Positions 43,607 to 54,134 of a stretch of DNA of 64,000 nt are shown here, piece after piece. A program made the position numbers and the translations under genes. The stretch lies in contig JAIRVP010000002.1 of the NCBI GenBank assembly GCA_031253835.1, positions 26,143 through 90,142 on the forward strand, given 5' to 3'. The stretch comes from Burkholderia sp. GTDB lineage: Bacteria > Pseudomonadota > Gammaproteobacteria > Burkholderiales > Burkholderiaceae. The notes beneath the pieces were generated by a model. The model did no database searches and was not told the origin of the DNA. It worked only from the letters and a program-made list of their open reading frames with translations. Within the stretch, counting starts at the first letter, position 1, and every line of letters starts with the position of its first letter.

Positions 43607-44256
43607 CCGCGCCGCTGACCCTCGCCCTGTCGAAGGGCCGGATTTTCGAGGAAACCCTGCCGCTGCTCGCCGCAGCCGGCGTGCAGGTGGCCGAGGATCC
43701 GGAAACGTCGCGCAAGCTGATCCTGCCGACGACCGATCCGAACCTGCGCGTGATCATCGTGCGCGCGAGCGACGTGCCGACCTACGTCGAGTACGGCGCG
43801 GCCGACTTCGGCGTGGCCGGCAAGGACGTGCTGGTCGAGCACGGCGGCTCGGGCCTGTACCAGCCGATCGATCTGAACATTGCGCGCTGCCGGATGTCGG
43901 TGGCCGTGCCGGCCGGCTTCGACTACGCGAACGCGGTGCGCCAGGGTGCGCGCCTGCGCGTCGCGACGAAATACGTCGAGACGGCGCGCGAACACTTTGC
44001 CGCGAAGGGCGTGCACGTCGACCTGATCAAGCTGTACGGCTCGATGGAGCTCGCACCGCTGGTCGGGCTGGCCGACGCGATCGTCGACCTCGTCAGCTCG
44101 GGCGGCACGCTGAAGGCGAACAATCTGGTCGAGGTCGAGGAGATCATGGCGATCTCGTCGCGCCTCGTCGTGAACCAGGCCGCGCTGAAGTTGAAGCGCG
44201 CGGCGCTCAAGCCGATCCTCGACGCGTTCGAACGCGCGTCGCAGAATGGCGGTTGA
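43603..44256 (+). CDS. hisG: ATP phosphoribosyltransferase, short form
   Basis: A 217-residue HisG, first enzyme of histidine synthesis. [16 protein letters not shown] starts the fold, and [14 protein letters not shown] is the PRPP-binding loop. It lacks the C-terminal allosteric domain of the long form (about 299), so it needs HisZ as regulatory partner; hisZ is not in this window. It overlaps murA (ATGA) and begins the his operon. Confidence 0.96.
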   Translation: MTAPLTLALSKGRIFEETLPLLAAAGVQVAEDPETSRKLILPTTDPNLRVIIVRASDVPTYVEYGAADFGVAGKDVLVEHGGSGLYQPIDLNIARCRMSVAVPAGFDYANAVRQGARLRVATKYVETAREHFAAKGVHVDLIKLYGSMELAPLVGLADAIVDLVSSGGTLKANNLVEVEEIMAISSRLVVNQAALKLKRAALKPILDAFERASQNGG

Positions 44257-44280
44257 GCGCATCACCGTAACGGAACTCCC

Positions 44281-45597
44281 ATGTCCATCACCATCCGCAA
44301 GCTCGATTCGACGAACGAAGGCTTCGGCGCCGCCCTGCGCGCGTTGCTCGCGTTCGAGGCGAGCGAAGACGAGGCGATCGAGCAATCGGTCGCGCAGATC
44401 CTCGCCGACGTGAAGTCGCGCGGCGACGCCGCGGTGCTCGAGTACACGAACCGCTTCGACCGGCTGAGCGCGAACAGCATCGCCGCGCTCGAGCTGCCGC
44501 AGGACGCGTTGCAGACGGCGCTCGACGGTCTCGCGCCGAAGGCGCGCGCCGCGCTGGAAGCGGCCGCGGCGCGGGTGCGCGCGTACCACGAGAAGCAGAA
44601 GATCGAGTGCGGCACGCATAGCTGGCAGTACACGGAAGCGGACGGCACGGTGCTCGGCCAGAAGGTCACGCCGCTCGACCGCGTCGGCCTGTACGTGCCG
44701 GGCGGCAAGGCCGCGTATCCGTCGTCGGTGCTGATGAACGCCATTCCCGCGCGCGTCGCGGGGGTTGGCGAGATCGTGATGGTCGTGCCGACGCCGGACG
44801 GCGTGAAGAACGACCTCGTGCTGGCGGCCGCGCTGCTCGGCGGCGTCGATCGCGTGTTCACGATCGGCGGCGCGCAGGCGGTCGGCGCGCTCGCGTACGG
44901 CACGGCGACGGTGCCGGCCGTCGACAAGATCTGCGGCCCGGGCAATGCGTACGTCGCGTCGGCGAAGCGCCGCGTGTTCGGCACGGTCGGCATCGACATG
45001 ATCGCGGGGCCGTCGGAAATCCTCGTGCTGTGCGACGGCACGACGGACCCGAACTGGGTCGCGATGGACCTGTTCTCGCAGGCCGAGCACGACGAGCTCG
45101 CGCAGTCGATCCTGCTGTGCCCGGACGGCGCGTTCCTCGATCGCGTCGAGAAGGCGATCGTCGAGCTGCTGCCGTCGATGCCGCGCCAGGACGTGATCCG
45201 CGCATCGCTCGAAGGCCGCGGCGCGCTGATCAAGGTGCGCGACATGGCCGAAGCGTGCCGGATCGCGAACGACATCGCGCCCGAGCACCTGGAAATCTCG
45301 GCGCTCGAACCGCAGCAGTGGGGCCAGCAGATCCGCCACGCAGGCGCGATCTTCCTCGGCCGCTACACGAGCGAAAGCCTCGGCGATTACTGCGCGGGCC
45401 CGAACCACGTGCTGCCGACGTCGCGCACCGCGCGCTTCTCGTCGCCGCTCGGCGTGTACGACTTCATCAAGCGTTCGAGCCTGATCGAAGTCAGCGCGGA
45501 AGGCGCGCAGACGCTCGGCGAGATCGCCTCCGAGCTCGCGTACGGCGAAGGGCTGCAGGCGCACGCGAAGAGCGCCGAGTTCCGGATGAAGGGCTGA
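44281..45597 (+). CDS. hisD: Histidinol dehydrogenase
   Basis: A 438-residue Zn enzyme oxidising histidinol to histidine in two NAD-dependent steps. Motifs include [18 protein letters not shown] (about residues 138-155), [12 protein letters not shown], the [15 protein letters not shown] signature and [15 protein letters not shown] carries a Zn-binding His. Normal length, 24 bp after hisG. Confidence 0.96.
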   Translation: MSITIRKLDSTNEGFGAALRALLAFEASEDEAIEQSVAQILADVKSRGDAAVLEYTNRFDRLSANSIAALELPQDALQTALDGLAPKARAALEAAAARVRAYHEKQKIECGTHSWQYTEADGTVLGQKVTPLDRVGLYVPGGKAAYPSSVLMNAIPARVAGVGEIVMVVPTPDGVKNDLVLAAALLGGVDRVFTIGGAQAVGALAYGTATVPAVDKICGPGNAYVASAKRRVFGTVGIDMIAGPSEILVLCDGTTDPNWVAMDLFSQAEHDELAQSILLCPDGAFLDRVEKAIVELLPSMPRQDVIRASLEGRGALIKVRDMAEACRIANDIAPEHLEISALEPQQWGQQIRHAGAIFLGRYTSESLGDYCAGPNHVLPTSRTARFSSPLGVYDFIKRSSLIEVSAEGAQTLGEIASELAYGEGLQAHAKSAEFRMKG

Positions 45598-45734
45598 CCG
45601 CGCACTGCGCGGGGCCGGGGCGGTTGCGCCGGCGCCGGCCGCACCCGCGACCGGGGCTGGAGACGAGTGCAGGGCGGCAGCCGCCGCCTTGCCGACCTAT
45701 TTGACGCCGGCGCGACGCACGCCGGCTTGAGACC

Positions 45735-46808
45735 ATGACGACGCCACAAGACATCATCCGCCGCGACGTGCTCGCGATGACGAGCTACCCGGTGCCCGAC
45801 GCGAGCGGGTTCGTGAAGCTCGACGCGATGGAGAACCCGTACCCGCTGCCCGAGCCGCTCGCCGCGGCGCTTGGCGAGCGCCTCGCGCAGGTCGCGCTGA
45901 ACCGCTATCCGGCGCCGCGCCCGGCCGTGCTGCTCGACAAGCTGCGCCACGCGATGGGCGCGCCGGCCGGATGCGACGTGCTGCTCGGCAACGGCTCCGA
46001 CGAAATCATCAGCATGATCTCGGTCGCGTGCGCGCAGCCGGGTGCGAAGGTGCTCGCGCCGGTGCCGGGCTTCGTGATGTACGAGCTGTCGGCGAAGCTC
46101 GCGCAGCTCGAATTCGTCGGCGTGCCGCTGCAGGCCGACCTGACGCTCGACGTCGACGCGATGCTCGCGGCGATCGCCGAGCACCGGCCCGCGATCGTCT
46201 ATCTCGCGTACCCGAACAACCCGACCGGCACGCTGTACGACGATGCCGACGTCGAACGGATCATTGCCGCCGCGCGGCACAGCCTGATCGTGATCGACGA
46301 GGCGTACCAGCCGTTCGCCGGGCGTTCGTGGCTGCCGCGCGCGGCAGAATTCGACAACGTCGTCGTGATGCGCACGGTGTCGAAGCTCGGCCTCGCGGGC
46401 ATCCGCCTCGGCTATCTCGTCGGGCGGCACGCGTGGCTGACCGAATTCGACAAGGTGCGCCCGCCGTACAACATCAACGTGCTGACCCAGGCGACCGCCG
46501 ATTTCCTGCTCGACCACCTCGACGTGCTCGATGCGCAGGCGGCCGAGCTGCGCGCGGAACGCACGCGTCTCGCGCAGGCCGTGGCCGCGCTGCCGGGCGC
46601 GACGGTGTTCCCGAGCGCCGGCAATTTCCTGCTGGTGCGCGTGCCGGATGCGGCTGCCGTGTTCGATGCGCTGCTCACCGAGCGGGTGCTGGTCAAAAAC
46701 GTGAGTAAAATGCATCCATTACTGGCCGAATGCGTGCGGCTGACCGTCGGTTCTCCCGACGAAAACGCCCGCCTGCTGGCCGCCTTGAAACTCGCGCTGC
46801 CCGGTTGA
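45735..46808 (+). CDS. hisC: Histidinol-phosphate aminotransferase
   Basis: A 357-residue fold-type I PLP aminotransferase. [13 protein letters not shown] (about residues 155-167) is the cofactor Asn motif, [11 protein letters not shown] the Asp, and [17 protein letters not shown] contains the PLP Lys. It sits 137 bp after hisD; that gap is GC-rich and shows no gene. Confidence 0.95.
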   Translation: MTTPQDIIRRDVLAMTSYPVPDASGFVKLDAMENPYPLPEPLAAALGERLAQVALNRYPAPRPAVLLDKLRHAMGAPAGCDVLLGNGSDEIISMISVACAQPGAKVLAPVPGFVMYELSAKLAQLEFVGVPLQADLTLDVDAMLAAIAEHRPAIVYLAYPNNPTGTLYDDADVERIIAAARHSLIVIDEAYQPFAGRSWLPRAAEFDNVVVMRTVSKLGLAGIRLGYLVGRHAWLTEFDKVRPPYNINVLTQATADFLLDHLDVLDAQAAELRAERTRLAQAVAALPGATVFPSAGNFLLVRVPDAAAVFDALLTERVLVKNVSKMHPLLAECVRLTVGSPDENARLLAALKLALPG

Positions 46809-46873
46809 GCCCAGGGCGCGGCGGCGCGCGACGATCAATCCCCATTTACATCAGACTCAATCAAGGAATTGCC

Positions 46874-47461
46874 ATGCGTGTGGCGGAAGTCGTTCGCAAT
46901 ACCAGCGAAACGCAGATCCGTGTGAAGCTCGATCTCGACGGCACCGGCCAGCAGAAACTGGCCACCGGCGTGCCGTTTCTCGACCATATGCTCGACCAGA
47001 TCGCGCGACACGGTCTGTTCGATCTCGAGGTCGAAGCGCATGGCGACACGCATATCGACGACCACCACACGGTCGAGGATGTCGGCATCACGCTCGGTCA
47101 GGCCGTCGCGAAGGCGATCGGCGACCGCAAGGGCATCCGCCGCTACGGCCATTCGTACGTGCCGCTCGACGAGGCGCTGTCGCGCGTCGTGATCGACTTC
47201 TCGGGCCGTCCGGGCCTCGAATTCCACGTGCCGTTCACGCGGGCGCGGATCGGCACGTTCGACGTCGACCTGTCGATCGAGTTCTTCCGCGGTTTCGTGA
47301 ACCACGCGGGCGTCACGCTGCACATCGACAACCTGCGCGGGATCAACGCGCACCATCAGCTCGAGACGGTGTTCAAGGCCTTCGGCCGTGCGCTGCGCGC
47401 GGCGGTGGAGCTCGACGAGCGGGCCGCGGGGCAGATTCCGTCGACGAAAGGCAGCCTCTGA
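46874..47461 (+). CDS. hisB: Imidazoleglycerol-phosphate dehydratase
   Basis: A 195-residue monofunctional HisB. Metal-binding motifs are [24 protein letters not shown] and [19 protein letters not shown]. There is no fused histidinol-phosphatase domain, as in most betaproteobacteria. Confidence 0.96.
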   Translation: MRVAEVVRNTSETQIRVKLDLDGTGQQKLATGVPFLDHMLDQIARHGLFDLEVEAHGDTHIDDHHTVEDVGITLGQAVAKAIGDRKGIRRYGHSYVPLDEALSRVVIDFSGRPGLEFHVPFTRARIGTFDVDLSIEFFRGFVNHAGVTLHIDNLRGINAHHQLETVFKAFGRALRAAVELDERAAGQIPSTKGSL

Positions 47462-47523
47462 TCGTCCGGATGGACGGACGTTAAGGACAACCTCACGGCT
47501 TCGGCGCGCGGCGCCGGCTTGCG

Positions 47524-48144
47524 ATGGATCTGCTCAAATCGTTCATTTCGCTGCTGGCGCTGATCAATCCGGTCGGTGCGGTGCCGTTCTTCCTGAGCCT
47601 GACGGCGCAGCAGACGGACGACGAGCGGCGCCGCACGATCCGGATCGCGTCGGTGTCGGTGTTCTGCGTGATGACGGTGACCGCGCTGCTCGGGCAGCAG
47701 ATCATCAACTTCTTCGGCATTTCGGTCGGGTCGCTCGAAGTGGGCGGCGGGATCATCATGCTGCTGATGGCGATCAACATGCTGAACGCGCAGATCGGCA
47801 ACACGCGATCGACGCCGGAGGAGCGCCACGAGGCCGAGCTGAAGGACAACATCGCGGTCGTGCCGCTGGCGATTCCGCTGCTCACGGGCCCCGGCTCGAT
47901 CAGCACGGTGATCATCTATGCGGCGAACGCGCATCACTGGTATGAACGGGTCGGGCTGGTCGCGATCGGCGCGGTCCTGGCTTTGCTGTGTTTCGTCGCG
48001 ATGCGGCTCGCCGAGCCGATCGCGAACTGGATCGGCCGCACGGGCATCAACATCGCCACGCGGCTGATGGGTCTGATGCTGTCGGCGCTGGCGGTGGAAT
48101 TCATCGTCAATGGACTGAGGGCGCTACTGCCTGCACTGAGATGA
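47524..48144 (+). CDS. MarC-family integral membrane protein
   Basis: A 206-residue, six-helix protein of the MarC (UPF0056) family; function unknown, no longer thought to confer multidrug resistance. It begins [22 protein letters not shown] and contains [19 protein letters not shown]. It stands inside the his operon between hisB and hisH and overlaps hisH by 4 bp, so it is expressed with histidine genes though no pathway link is known. Confidence 0.9.
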   Translation: MDLLKSFISLLALINPVGAVPFFLSLTAQQTDDERRRTIRIASVSVFCVMTVTALLGQQIINFFGISVGSLEVGGGIIMLLMAINMLNAQIGNTRSTPEERHEAELKDNIAVVPLAIPLLTGPGSISTVIIYAANAHHWYERVGLVAIGAVLALLCFVAMRLAEPIANWIGRTGINIATRLMGLMLSALAVEFIVNGLRALLPALR

Positions 48145-48782
48145 AAACTTCGATTGCGATTGTGGATTATGGGATGGGCAACCTGCGCTCGGTCGCGCAG
48201 GCGCTCAAGAAGGCCGAACCGGCCGCCGACGTGGCGATCGTCGACACGCCGGCCGCGATTCGCGCGGCCGACCGCGTCGTGCTGCCCGGCCAGGGCGCGA
48301 TGCCCGACTGCATGCGCTGCCTCGGCGAATCGGGCCTGCAGGAGGCCGTGATCGAGGCGTCGCGCACGAAGCCGCTGCTCGGCGTGTGCGTCGGCGAGCA
48401 GATGCTGTTCGACTGGAGCGCCGAAGGCGACACGAAGGGCCTCGGCCTGTTGCCCGGCAAGGTCGTGCGCTTCGAGCTCGACGGCCGCTTGCAGGACGAC
48501 GGCTCGCGCTTCAAGGTGCCGCAGATGGGCTGGAACCGCGTGCGCCAGTCGCAGCCGCACCCGCTGTGGGACGGCGTGCCCGACGACGCGTATTTCTACT
48601 TCGTGCACAGTTATTACGTGACGCCGGACAACCCGGCGCATACGGTCGGCGAAACGGCATACGGCGCGCCGTTTACGTCCGCGGTCGCGCGGGATAATCT
48701 CTTCGCGACCCAGTTCCACCCGGAGAAAAGCGCGGAGGTCGGGTTGCGTCTGTATCGCAACTTCGTACACTGGAAACCGTGA
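48141..48782 (+). CDS. hisH: Imidazole glycerol phosphate synthase, glutaminase subunit
   Basis: A 213-residue class I amidotransferase that feeds ammonia to HisF. Nucleophile Cys83 is in [11 protein letters not shown], and the His-Glu pair is in TQFHPEKS near the C-terminus. [12 protein letters not shown] is the oxyanion-side loop. The ATG overlaps the marC stop. Confidence 0.96.
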   Translation: MKTSIAIVDYGMGNLRSVAQALKKAEPAADVAIVDTPAAIRAADRVVLPGQGAMPDCMRCLGESGLQEAVIEASRTKPLLGVCVGEQMLFDWSAEGDTKGLGLLPGKVVRFELDGRLQDDGSRFKVPQMGWNRVRQSQPHPLWDGVPDDAYFYFVHSYYVTPDNPAHTVGETAYGAPFTSAVARDNLFATQFHPEKSAEVGLRLYRNFVHWKP

Positions 48783-48878
48783 ACGTCGCGTGCGTGCCAC
48801 AGTCGGCGGGCCGGAAAGGCCTGTCGCACGGGGCTCGCACGCGAAGGCGCCGAAAGAGTTGTACTAAACTAGCGAGGC

Positions 48879-48925
48879 GGCGCGGTACCGGATTGGCCGG
48901 TACGCGCCGGATTCTTTTCTTTTTC
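48879..48925 (+). terminator. hairpin with T-rich tail between hisH and hisA
   Basis: GGCGCG-G-TACCGG pairs with CCGGTACGCGCC (one bulged G, ATTGG loop), followed after GG by ATTCTTTTCTTTTT. The tail is interrupted, so this may be a partial terminator or attenuator inside the operon. Confidence 0.45.
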
Positions 48926-48945
48926 CACGACGACACCCGATTGCT

Positions 48946-49701
48946 ATGTTGCTGATTCCGGCCATCGATCTCAAAGACGGTCAGTGTGTGCGCCTTAAAC
49001 AGGGCGATATGGACCAGGCCACGATTTTTTCCGAGGACCCGGCGGCGATGGCCCGCAAGTGGGTCGATCTCGGCGCCCGGCGGCTCCATCTGGTCGACCT
49101 GAACGGCGCATTCGCCGGCAAGCCGAAGAATCTCGAGGCGATCGAAGCGATCCTCGACGAAGTCGGCGATGAAATCCCCGTACAGCTCGGCGGCGGCATC
49201 CGCAGCCTCGAGACGATCGAGAAATATCTCGACGCGGGCCTGTCCTACGTGATTATCGGCACGGCGGCCGTGAAGGACCCGGGCTTCCTGCAGGACGCGT
49301 GCACCGCGTTCGCCGGCAGCATCATCGTCGGCCTCGATGCGAAGGACGGCAAGGTTGCGACCGACGGCTGGAGCAAGCTGACCGGCCACGAAGTGATCGA
49401 TCTCGCGAAGAAGTTCGAGGACTACGGCGTCGAGTCGATCGTCTACACGGACATCGGCCGCGACGGGATGCTGCAGGGCATCAACATCGACGCGACCGTG
49501 AAGCTCGCGCAGGCGGTCGGCATCCCGGTGATCGCCAGCGGCGGCCTGTCGAACCTCACGGACATCGAGAACCTGTGCGAAGTGGAAGAGCACGGCGTCG
49601 AAGGCGTGATCTGCGGCCGTGCGATCTACTCCGGCGATCTCGATTTCGCGGCCGCGCAAAAGCGCGCCGACGAACTGAACGGCGAACTCGACAACGCGTA
49701 A
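48946..49701 (+). CDS. hisA: ProFAR isomerase HisA
   Basis: A 251-residue TIM barrel that isomerises ProFAR to PRFAR. Catalytic Asp8 is in [15 protein letters not shown], and the second catalytic Asp is in [22 protein letters not shown] and VIASGGLS bind phosphate. It lies 163 bp after hisH, the largest gap in the histidine cluster. Confidence 0.96.
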   Translation: MLLIPAIDLKDGQCVRLKQGDMDQATIFSEDPAAMARKWVDLGARRLHLVDLNGAFAGKPKNLEAIEAILDEVGDEIPVQLGGGIRSLETIEKYLDAGLSYVIIGTAAVKDPGFLQDACTAFAGSIIVGLDAKDGKVATDGWSKLTGHEVIDLAKKFEDYGVESIVYTDIGRDGMLQGINIDATVKLAQAVGIPVIASGGLSNLTDIENLCEVEEHGVEGVICGRAIYSGDLDFAAAQKRADELNGELDNA

Positions 49702-49720
49702 CGCGATGGTCCCGTTCGCC

Positions 49721-49768
49721 GGGGCTGCCCGCAGGCAGCCCCGACCGGAAGCCTCGCGCGAGGCTTCC
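49721..49768 (+). repeat. two tandem perfect hairpins between hisA and hisF
   Basis: GGGGCTGCC-CGCA-GGCAGCCCC (49721-49742) is followed 4 bp later by GGAAGCCTC-GCGC-GAGGCTTCC (49747-49768). No T-run follows. They may act as an mRNA stabiliser or processing point; they also look like REP-type palindromes. Confidence 0.7.
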
Positions 49769-49806
49769 GCAACCGGCCGTCCCCGCGCGGCATTTGGCGC
49801 AACATC

Positions 49807-50580
49807 ATGGCTCTAGCTAAACGCATCATCCCCTGCCTGGACGTGACTGCCGGGCGTGTCGTCAAGGGCGTCAACTTCGTCGAGCTGCGCGACACCGGCG
49901 ACCCCGTCGAAATCGCCCGCCGCTACGACGACCAGGGCGCCGACGAACTGACGTTCCTCGACATCACCGCGACGTCCGACCAGCGCGACCTGATCCTGCC
50001 GATCATCGAAGCCGTCGCGTCGCAGGTGTTCATTCCGCTGACCGTCGGCGGCGGCGTGCGCGCCGTCGAGGACGTGCGGCGCCTGCTGAACGCGGGCGCG
50101 GACAAGGTCAGCATGAATTCGTCGGCGGTCGCGAACCCGCAGCTCGTGCGCGACGCGGCCGACAAGTACGGCTCGCAGTGCATCGTCGTCGCGATCGACG
50201 CGAAGCGCGTGTCGGCCGACGGCGAGACGCCGCGCTGGGAAGTCTTCACGCACGGCGGCCGCAAGAACACGGGCCTCGACGCGATCGAATGGGCGCGCAA
50301 GATGGCCGAGCTCGGCGCGGGCGAGATCCTGCTCACGAGCATGGACCGCGACGGCACGAAGTCGGGCTTCGACCTCGCGCTCACGCGCGGCGTGTCGGAC
50401 GCGGTGCCGGTGCCGGTGATCGCATCGGGCGGCGTCGGTTCGCTGCAGCATCTGGCGGACGGCATCAAGGACGGCCGCGCCGACGCGGTGCTGGCCGCGA
50501 GCATCTTCCACTACGGCGAGCACACGGTCGGCGAGGCGAAGCGCTTCATGTCCGACCAGGGCATCCCGGTGAGGCTGTGA
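49807..50580 (+). CDS. hisF: Imidazole glycerol phosphate synthase, cyclase subunit
   Basis: A 257-residue TIM barrel forming IGP and AICAR from PRFAR and ammonia. It starts [21 protein letters not shown] with catalytic Asp12; the second Asp is in [31 protein letters not shown] is the C-terminal phosphate site. The stop overlaps hisI by one base (TGATG). Confidence 0.97.
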   Translation: MALAKRIIPCLDVTAGRVVKGVNFVELRDTGDPVEIARRYDDQGADELTFLDITATSDQRDLILPIIEAVASQVFIPLTVGGGVRAVEDVRRLLNAGADKVSMNSSAVANPQLVRDAADKYGSQCIVVAIDAKRVSADGETPRWEVFTHGGRKNTGLDAIEWARKMAELGAGEILLTSMDRDGTKSGFDLALTRGVSDAVPVPVIASGGVGSLQHLADGIKDGRADAVLAASIFHYGEHTVGEAKRFMSDQGIPVRL

Positions 50581-50996
50581 TGAATACGGAAACGAAATCC
50601 CTGCCCGCGTGGCTCGACAAGGTCCGCTGGGACGACAACGGCCTCGTGCCGGTGATCGCGCAGGAAGCGTCGACGAACGACGTGCTGATGTTCGCGTGGA
50701 TGAACCGCGAGGCGCTGGCGAAGACGATCGAGACGCAGCGCGCGGTCTATTATTCGCGCTCGCGCAAGCGCCTGTGGTTCAAGGGCGAGGAGTCGGGCCA
50801 CGTGCAGCACGTGCACGAGGTGCGGCTCGACTGCGACGAGGACGTCGTGCTGCTGAAGGTCGAGCAGGTGTCGGGCATCGCATGCCACACCGGCCGGCAT
50901 TCGTGCTTCTTCCAGAAATTCGAAGGCACCGTCGACAACGGCGACTGGGTCGCGGTTGAACCGGTGCTGAAAGATCCCGAACACATCTACAAATGA
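50580..50996 (+). CDS. hisI: Phosphoribosyl-AMP cyclohydrolase
   Basis: A 138-residue Zn enzyme opening the adenine ring of [20 protein letters not shown] (metal Asp/Cys) and [13 protein letters not shown] (Cys-His-Cys) are the metal motifs. Monofunctional, with hisE as a separate gene that overlaps by 4 bp. Confidence 0.96.
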   Translation: MNTETKSLPAWLDKVRWDDNGLVPVIAQEASTNDVLMFAWMNREALAKTIETQRAVYYSRSRKRLWFKGEESGHVQHVHEVRLDCDEDVVLLKVEQVSGIACHTGRHSCFFQKFEGTVDNGDWVAVEPVLKDPEHIYK

Positions 50997-51358
50997 CGCA
51001 ATCGACCGAAGACACGCTGCTGCGCCTCGCGGCCGTGATCGATAGCCGCAAGGGCGGCGATCCCGATCAATCGTACGTATCGCGCCTGTTCCACAAGGGC
51101 GACGACGCGGTGCTGAAGAAGATCGGCGAAGAGGCGACGGAAGTCGTGCTGGCCGCGAAGGACGTGCGCCAGGGCGGCGCGCCGACCGCGCTCGTCGGCG
51201 AGGTGGCCGACCTGTGGTTTCACTGCCTCGTGATGCTGTCGCACTTCGACCTGAGCCCGGCCGACGTGATCGCCGAACTCGAGCGCCGCGAAGGGCTGTC
51301 GGGCATCGAGGAAAAGGCGCTGCGCAAGCGCCGCGAGCGCGAGGAAAACGGCGGCTGA
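50993..51358 (+). CDS. hisE: Phosphoribosyl-ATP pyrophosphatase
   Basis: A 121-residue all-alpha MazG-like enzyme that removes pyrophosphate from [21 protein letters not shown] and [15 protein letters not shown] carry the Glu/Asp metal ligands. Last histidine gene of the cluster. Confidence 0.95.
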   Translation: MTQSTEDTLLRLAAVIDSRKGGDPDQSYVSRLFHKGDDAVLKKIGEEATEVVLAAKDVRQGGAPTALVGEVADLWFHCLVMLSHFDLSPADVIAELERREGLSGIEEKALRKRREREENGG

Positions 51359-51429
51359 CAGGCATCGTCCCGCCGCGGTGGCAACAGTGCGGTAAGCTGT
51401 AAGAATTGTCATCAAACGGGGGTAGCATC

Positions 51430-51822
51430 ATGAACGATACGTCGAACCAGTTTCCGACGCCCGCAGTGCCGGGGGCGGCGGATGCCGAACGCCTGAACGG
51501 GCTGCGCACGCTGACTCACGTGCTCTACGGCCTGTATGCATTTCACTGGCTGACAGGCGGCGTCACGGGCATCATCGCGATCATCATCAACTACGTGAAG
51601 CGCGGCGATGTGGCCGGCACGCCGTATGCCGATCATTTCGAGTGGCAGATCCGCACGTTCTGGCGCGCGCTGATCGCGTACGTGATCGGGTTCGCGCTGG
51701 CGTTCGTCGTGATCGGGTTTGCAGTGATGTTTGTCACATGGATCTGGACGCTGTACCGTATCATCAAGGGTTGGCTGTACCTGAACGACAACAAGACGCT
51801 CGATCCGCAGGCGTGGTTCTGA
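51430..51822 (+). CDS. DUF4870-like small membrane protein
   Basis: A 130-residue protein with two or three membrane helices (about residues 25-57 and 75-110) and a Tyr-Arg-Ile-Ile-Lys-Gly-Trp-Leu-Tyr-Leu C-terminal segment. It resembles the DUF4870/Tic20-like group of small membrane proteins, function unknown. The ATG at 51430 is preferred to one eight codons earlier because GGGGGTAG lies at the proper distance. It is 71 bp after hisE and before the HIT gene. Confidence 0.75.
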   Translation: MNDTSNQFPTPAVPGAADAERLNGLRTLTHVLYGLYAFHWLTGGVTGIIAIIINYVKRGDVAGTPYADHFEWQIRTFWRALIAYVIGFALAFVVIGFAVMFVTWIWTLYRIIKGWLYLNDNKTLDPQAWF

Positions 51823-51853
51823 CCGGCCGCGCGCGGGCGTCTGCAGGAGCAAC

Positions 51854-52219
51854 ATGAGTCACGATCCGAATTGCCTGTTCTGCAAGATCGCGGCAGGCGA
51901 GATCCCGAGCACGAAGGTGCACGAGGACGACGAATTCGTCGCGTTCCGCGACATCCGCCCGGCGGCCGAGACGCACGTGCTCGTGATTCCGCGCCAGCAC
52001 CTGCCGACGCTGTCGGCGGCGAGCGCGGACGATGCGCCGATGCTCGGCCGGCTGATGCTGCTCGTCGCGCGCCTGGCCGACCAGCTCGGCGTCGCGTACA
52101 CGGGTGGCGAGACCGGTTTCCGCACGGTGATCAATACGGGCCCGGGCGGCGGGCAGGAGGTCTACCACCTGCATGCGCATATCCTGGCCGGTCCGCGCCC
52201 CTGGCAGCGGATGGGTTGA
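51854..52219 (+). CDS. hinT: HIT-family nucleotide hydrolase (HinT-like)
   Basis: A 121-residue histidine-triad protein hydrolysing AMP-lysine and similar phosphoramidates. The triad YHLHAHILAG has His105, 107 and 109. CLFCKIAAGEIPSTKVHEDD at the N-terminus is typical of the Hint branch. It leads into tatABC, a common betaproteobacterial order. Confidence 0.93.
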   Translation: MSHDPNCLFCKIAAGEIPSTKVHEDDEFVAFRDIRPAAETHVLVIPRQHLPTLSAASADDAPMLGRLMLLVARLADQLGVAYTGGETGFRTVINTGPGGGQEVYHLHAHILAGPRPWQRMG

Positions 52220-52312
52220 CGGCGCGGGGCGTTTCCCCGCATCGATAGTCGAAGCCGGCGCGTCGCCGGCGATTTGCGCCGCACGGCGGCGTGGTTGAGG
52301 AGAGGTTTCATC

Positions 52313-52543
52313 ATGGGTGGATTGAGCATTTGGCACTGGCTGATCGTGCTGCTGATCGTCGCGCTGGTTTTCGGTACGAAGAAGCTGCGCAACATCGGCA
52401 ACGATCTCGGCAGCGCCGTGAAGGGTTTCAAGGACGGCATGAAGGAAGGTGAAACGCCGGCCGACGCGCAGCAACTGCCGCGCAACGGCTCGGTCGACGT
52501 CAACGCGAAGGAAACGACGCGTTCCGATTCGAACAAGGCGTAA
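52313..52543 (+). CDS. tatA: Twin-arginine translocase subunit TatA
   Basis: A 76-residue protein with a short N-terminal membrane helix ([18 protein letters not shown]) and an amphipathic helix starting [21 protein letters not shown]. It oligomerises to form the passage for folded proteins. The ATG at 52313 follows GAGGAGAGG. Confidence 0.95.
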   Translation: MGGLSIWHWLIVLLIVALVFGTKKLRNIGNDLGSAVKGFKDGMKEGETPADAQQLPRNGSVDVNAKETTRSDSNKA

Positions 52544-52569
52544 CGCCGGCACGCTGACAGGCATTCGCG

Positions 52570-53100
52570 ATGCTGGATCTCGGTCTTTCCAAGATGGCGC
52601 TGATCGGCGTCGTCGCACTCGTGGTGCTCGGCCCCGAGCGCCTGCCGCGCGTCGCGCGTACGGCAGGTGCGCTGTTCGGCCGTGCGCAGCGGTACATCAA
52701 CGACGTGAAGGCCGAGGTCTCGCGCGAAATCGAACTCGACGCGTTGCGGACGATGAAGACCGATTTCGAGTCGGCCGCGCGCAATGTCGAGACGACGATT
52801 CACGACAACCTGCGCGAGCACGAGAAGGACCTGAACGACACGTGGCATTCCGCGGTCGGCGGTCTTAACGAGGCGTCGGGCGACGCCGGTTCCTACGGTT
52901 CCGATGCGCCTGCGGCGCCGTCGTGGCGCGGCAGCACGGCCGCGCTTGCGCCGAAGCGCCGCAACTGGCGCGTGAAGCAGGCGGCGACGCCTGTCTGGTA
53001 CAAGCGCACGACCACCCGCCGCACGCGCGTGCAGTCGGGCGCCGCGCGTGTCGCGCGCCACCAGCCGGCCAGCCTGCGCCGGCCGACGCGCTTCTTCTGA
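52570..53100 (+). CDS. tatB: Twin-arginine translocase subunit TatB
   Basis: A 176-residue protein with membrane helix MLDLGLSKMALIGVVALVVL, the conserved GPERLPRVARTAG hinge and a long amphipathic helix. With TatC it forms the receptor for RR signal peptides. The last 60 residues are basic and low in complexity. Confidence 0.94.
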   Translation: MLDLGLSKMALIGVVALVVLGPERLPRVARTAGALFGRAQRYINDVKAEVSREIELDALRTMKTDFESAARNVETTIHDNLREHEKDLNDTWHSAVGGLNEASGDAGSYGSDAPAAPSWRGSTAALAPKRRNWRVKQAATPVWYKRTTTRRTRVQSGAARVARHQPASLRRPTRFF

Positions 53101-53141
53101 GCCGAGCGCATGCTCGCTCGTCAATCCTACCGAGGGCCGGT

Positions 53142-53930
53142 GTGAGCGACCCCCAGCAGAACCCGGGCGACGCCCCGGAAGAAACCTTCATTTCCCATCT
53201 CGTCGAGCTTCGCGATCGCATCATCCGCGCGGGCCTGGCCGTGATCGTCGTGTTCCTCGGGCTCGTCTACTGGGCGCCCGACATCTTCCGGCTGCTCGCG
53301 CGGCCGCTGATGGAGAACCTGCCGAAAGACGGCAAGATGATCGTGACCGACGTCACCGGCTCGTTCTTCGTGCCGATGAAGGTCACGATGCTCGTCGCGC
53401 TCGTGATCGCGCTGCCGATCGTGCTGTACCAGATCTGGGCGTTCGTCGCGCCGGGGCTGTACCAGCACGAGAAGAAGCTCGTCACGCCGCTCGTCGGCAG
53501 CAGCTACGTGCTGTTCCTGTGCGGGATGGCATTCGCGTACTTCCTCGTGTTTCCGACGATCTTCCGCGTGATGGCGCACTACAACGCGCCGCTCGGGGCC
53601 GAGATGACGACCGACATCGACAACTACCTGAGCTTCGTGCTCGGGATGTTCATCGCGTTCGGGGTCACGTTCGAGGTGCCGATCGTCGTCGTGCTGCTCG
53701 TCCGGATGGGCGTGCTGTCCCTGAAGAAGCTGAAGGAGATGCGGCCCTACGTGATCGTCGGCGCATTCGTGGTCGCGGCGGTCGTCACGCCGCCGGACGT
53801 GTTCTCGCAACTGATGCTCGCGCTGCCGCTGATCGTGCTGTTCGAGATCGGGCTGCTGGCCGCGCGGTTCTTCGTGCCGAAGAAGCCGGCCGAAGAGAGC
53901 GAGGCGGGGAACGGCGAAGCCACGAGTTGA
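53142..53930 (+). CDS. tatC: Twin-arginine translocase subunit TatC
   Basis: A 262-residue, six-helix receptor for twin-arginine signals. FISHLVELRDRIIRAG (about residues 16-31) contains the conserved Glu/Arg of the signal-binding face, and VVTPPDVFSQLMLALPL is helix 6. The start is a GTG. The Rieske protein encoded at 56,327 carries a matching RR signal and is a likely client. Confidence 0.95.
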   Translation: MSDPQQNPGDAPEETFISHLVELRDRIIRAGLAVIVVFLGLVYWAPDIFRLLARPLMENLPKDGKMIVTDVTGSFFVPMKVTMLVALVIALPIVLYQIWAFVAPGLYQHEKKLVTPLVGSSYVLFLCGMAFAYFLVFPTIFRVMAHYNAPLGAEMTTDIDNYLSFVLGMFIAFGVTFEVPIVVVLLVRMGVLSLKKLKEMRPYVIVGAFVVAAVVTPPDVFSQLMLALPLIVLFEIGLLAARFFVPKKPAEESEAGNGEATS

Positions 53931-54054
53931 CGACGGCGCGCCGGGTGACAGGCTGGCCGTTCGGTCAGGCCTGGGCGGCCCGATGGCGCAAGTGGTCGGG
54001 CAAGTGCGTGTCGAGGCTGCCTTCCCGGCAAGATGGATCGATCGCAGCCAAGCA

Positions 54055-54084
54055 AAAGGGCAGCCAACCGGCTGCCCTTTTTCA
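54055..54084. terminator. terminator between tatC and the DegS-like gene
   Basis: An 11-bp perfect stem AAAGGGCAGCC / GGCTGCCCTTT with AACC loop; A- and T-runs on both sides make it bidirectional. Confidence 0.9.
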
Positions 54085-54134
54085 TTTCCGCCGGCGGGGC
54101 GGCGCCTAGTGTCGCGCCGCCCGCCTGCCGAGCC

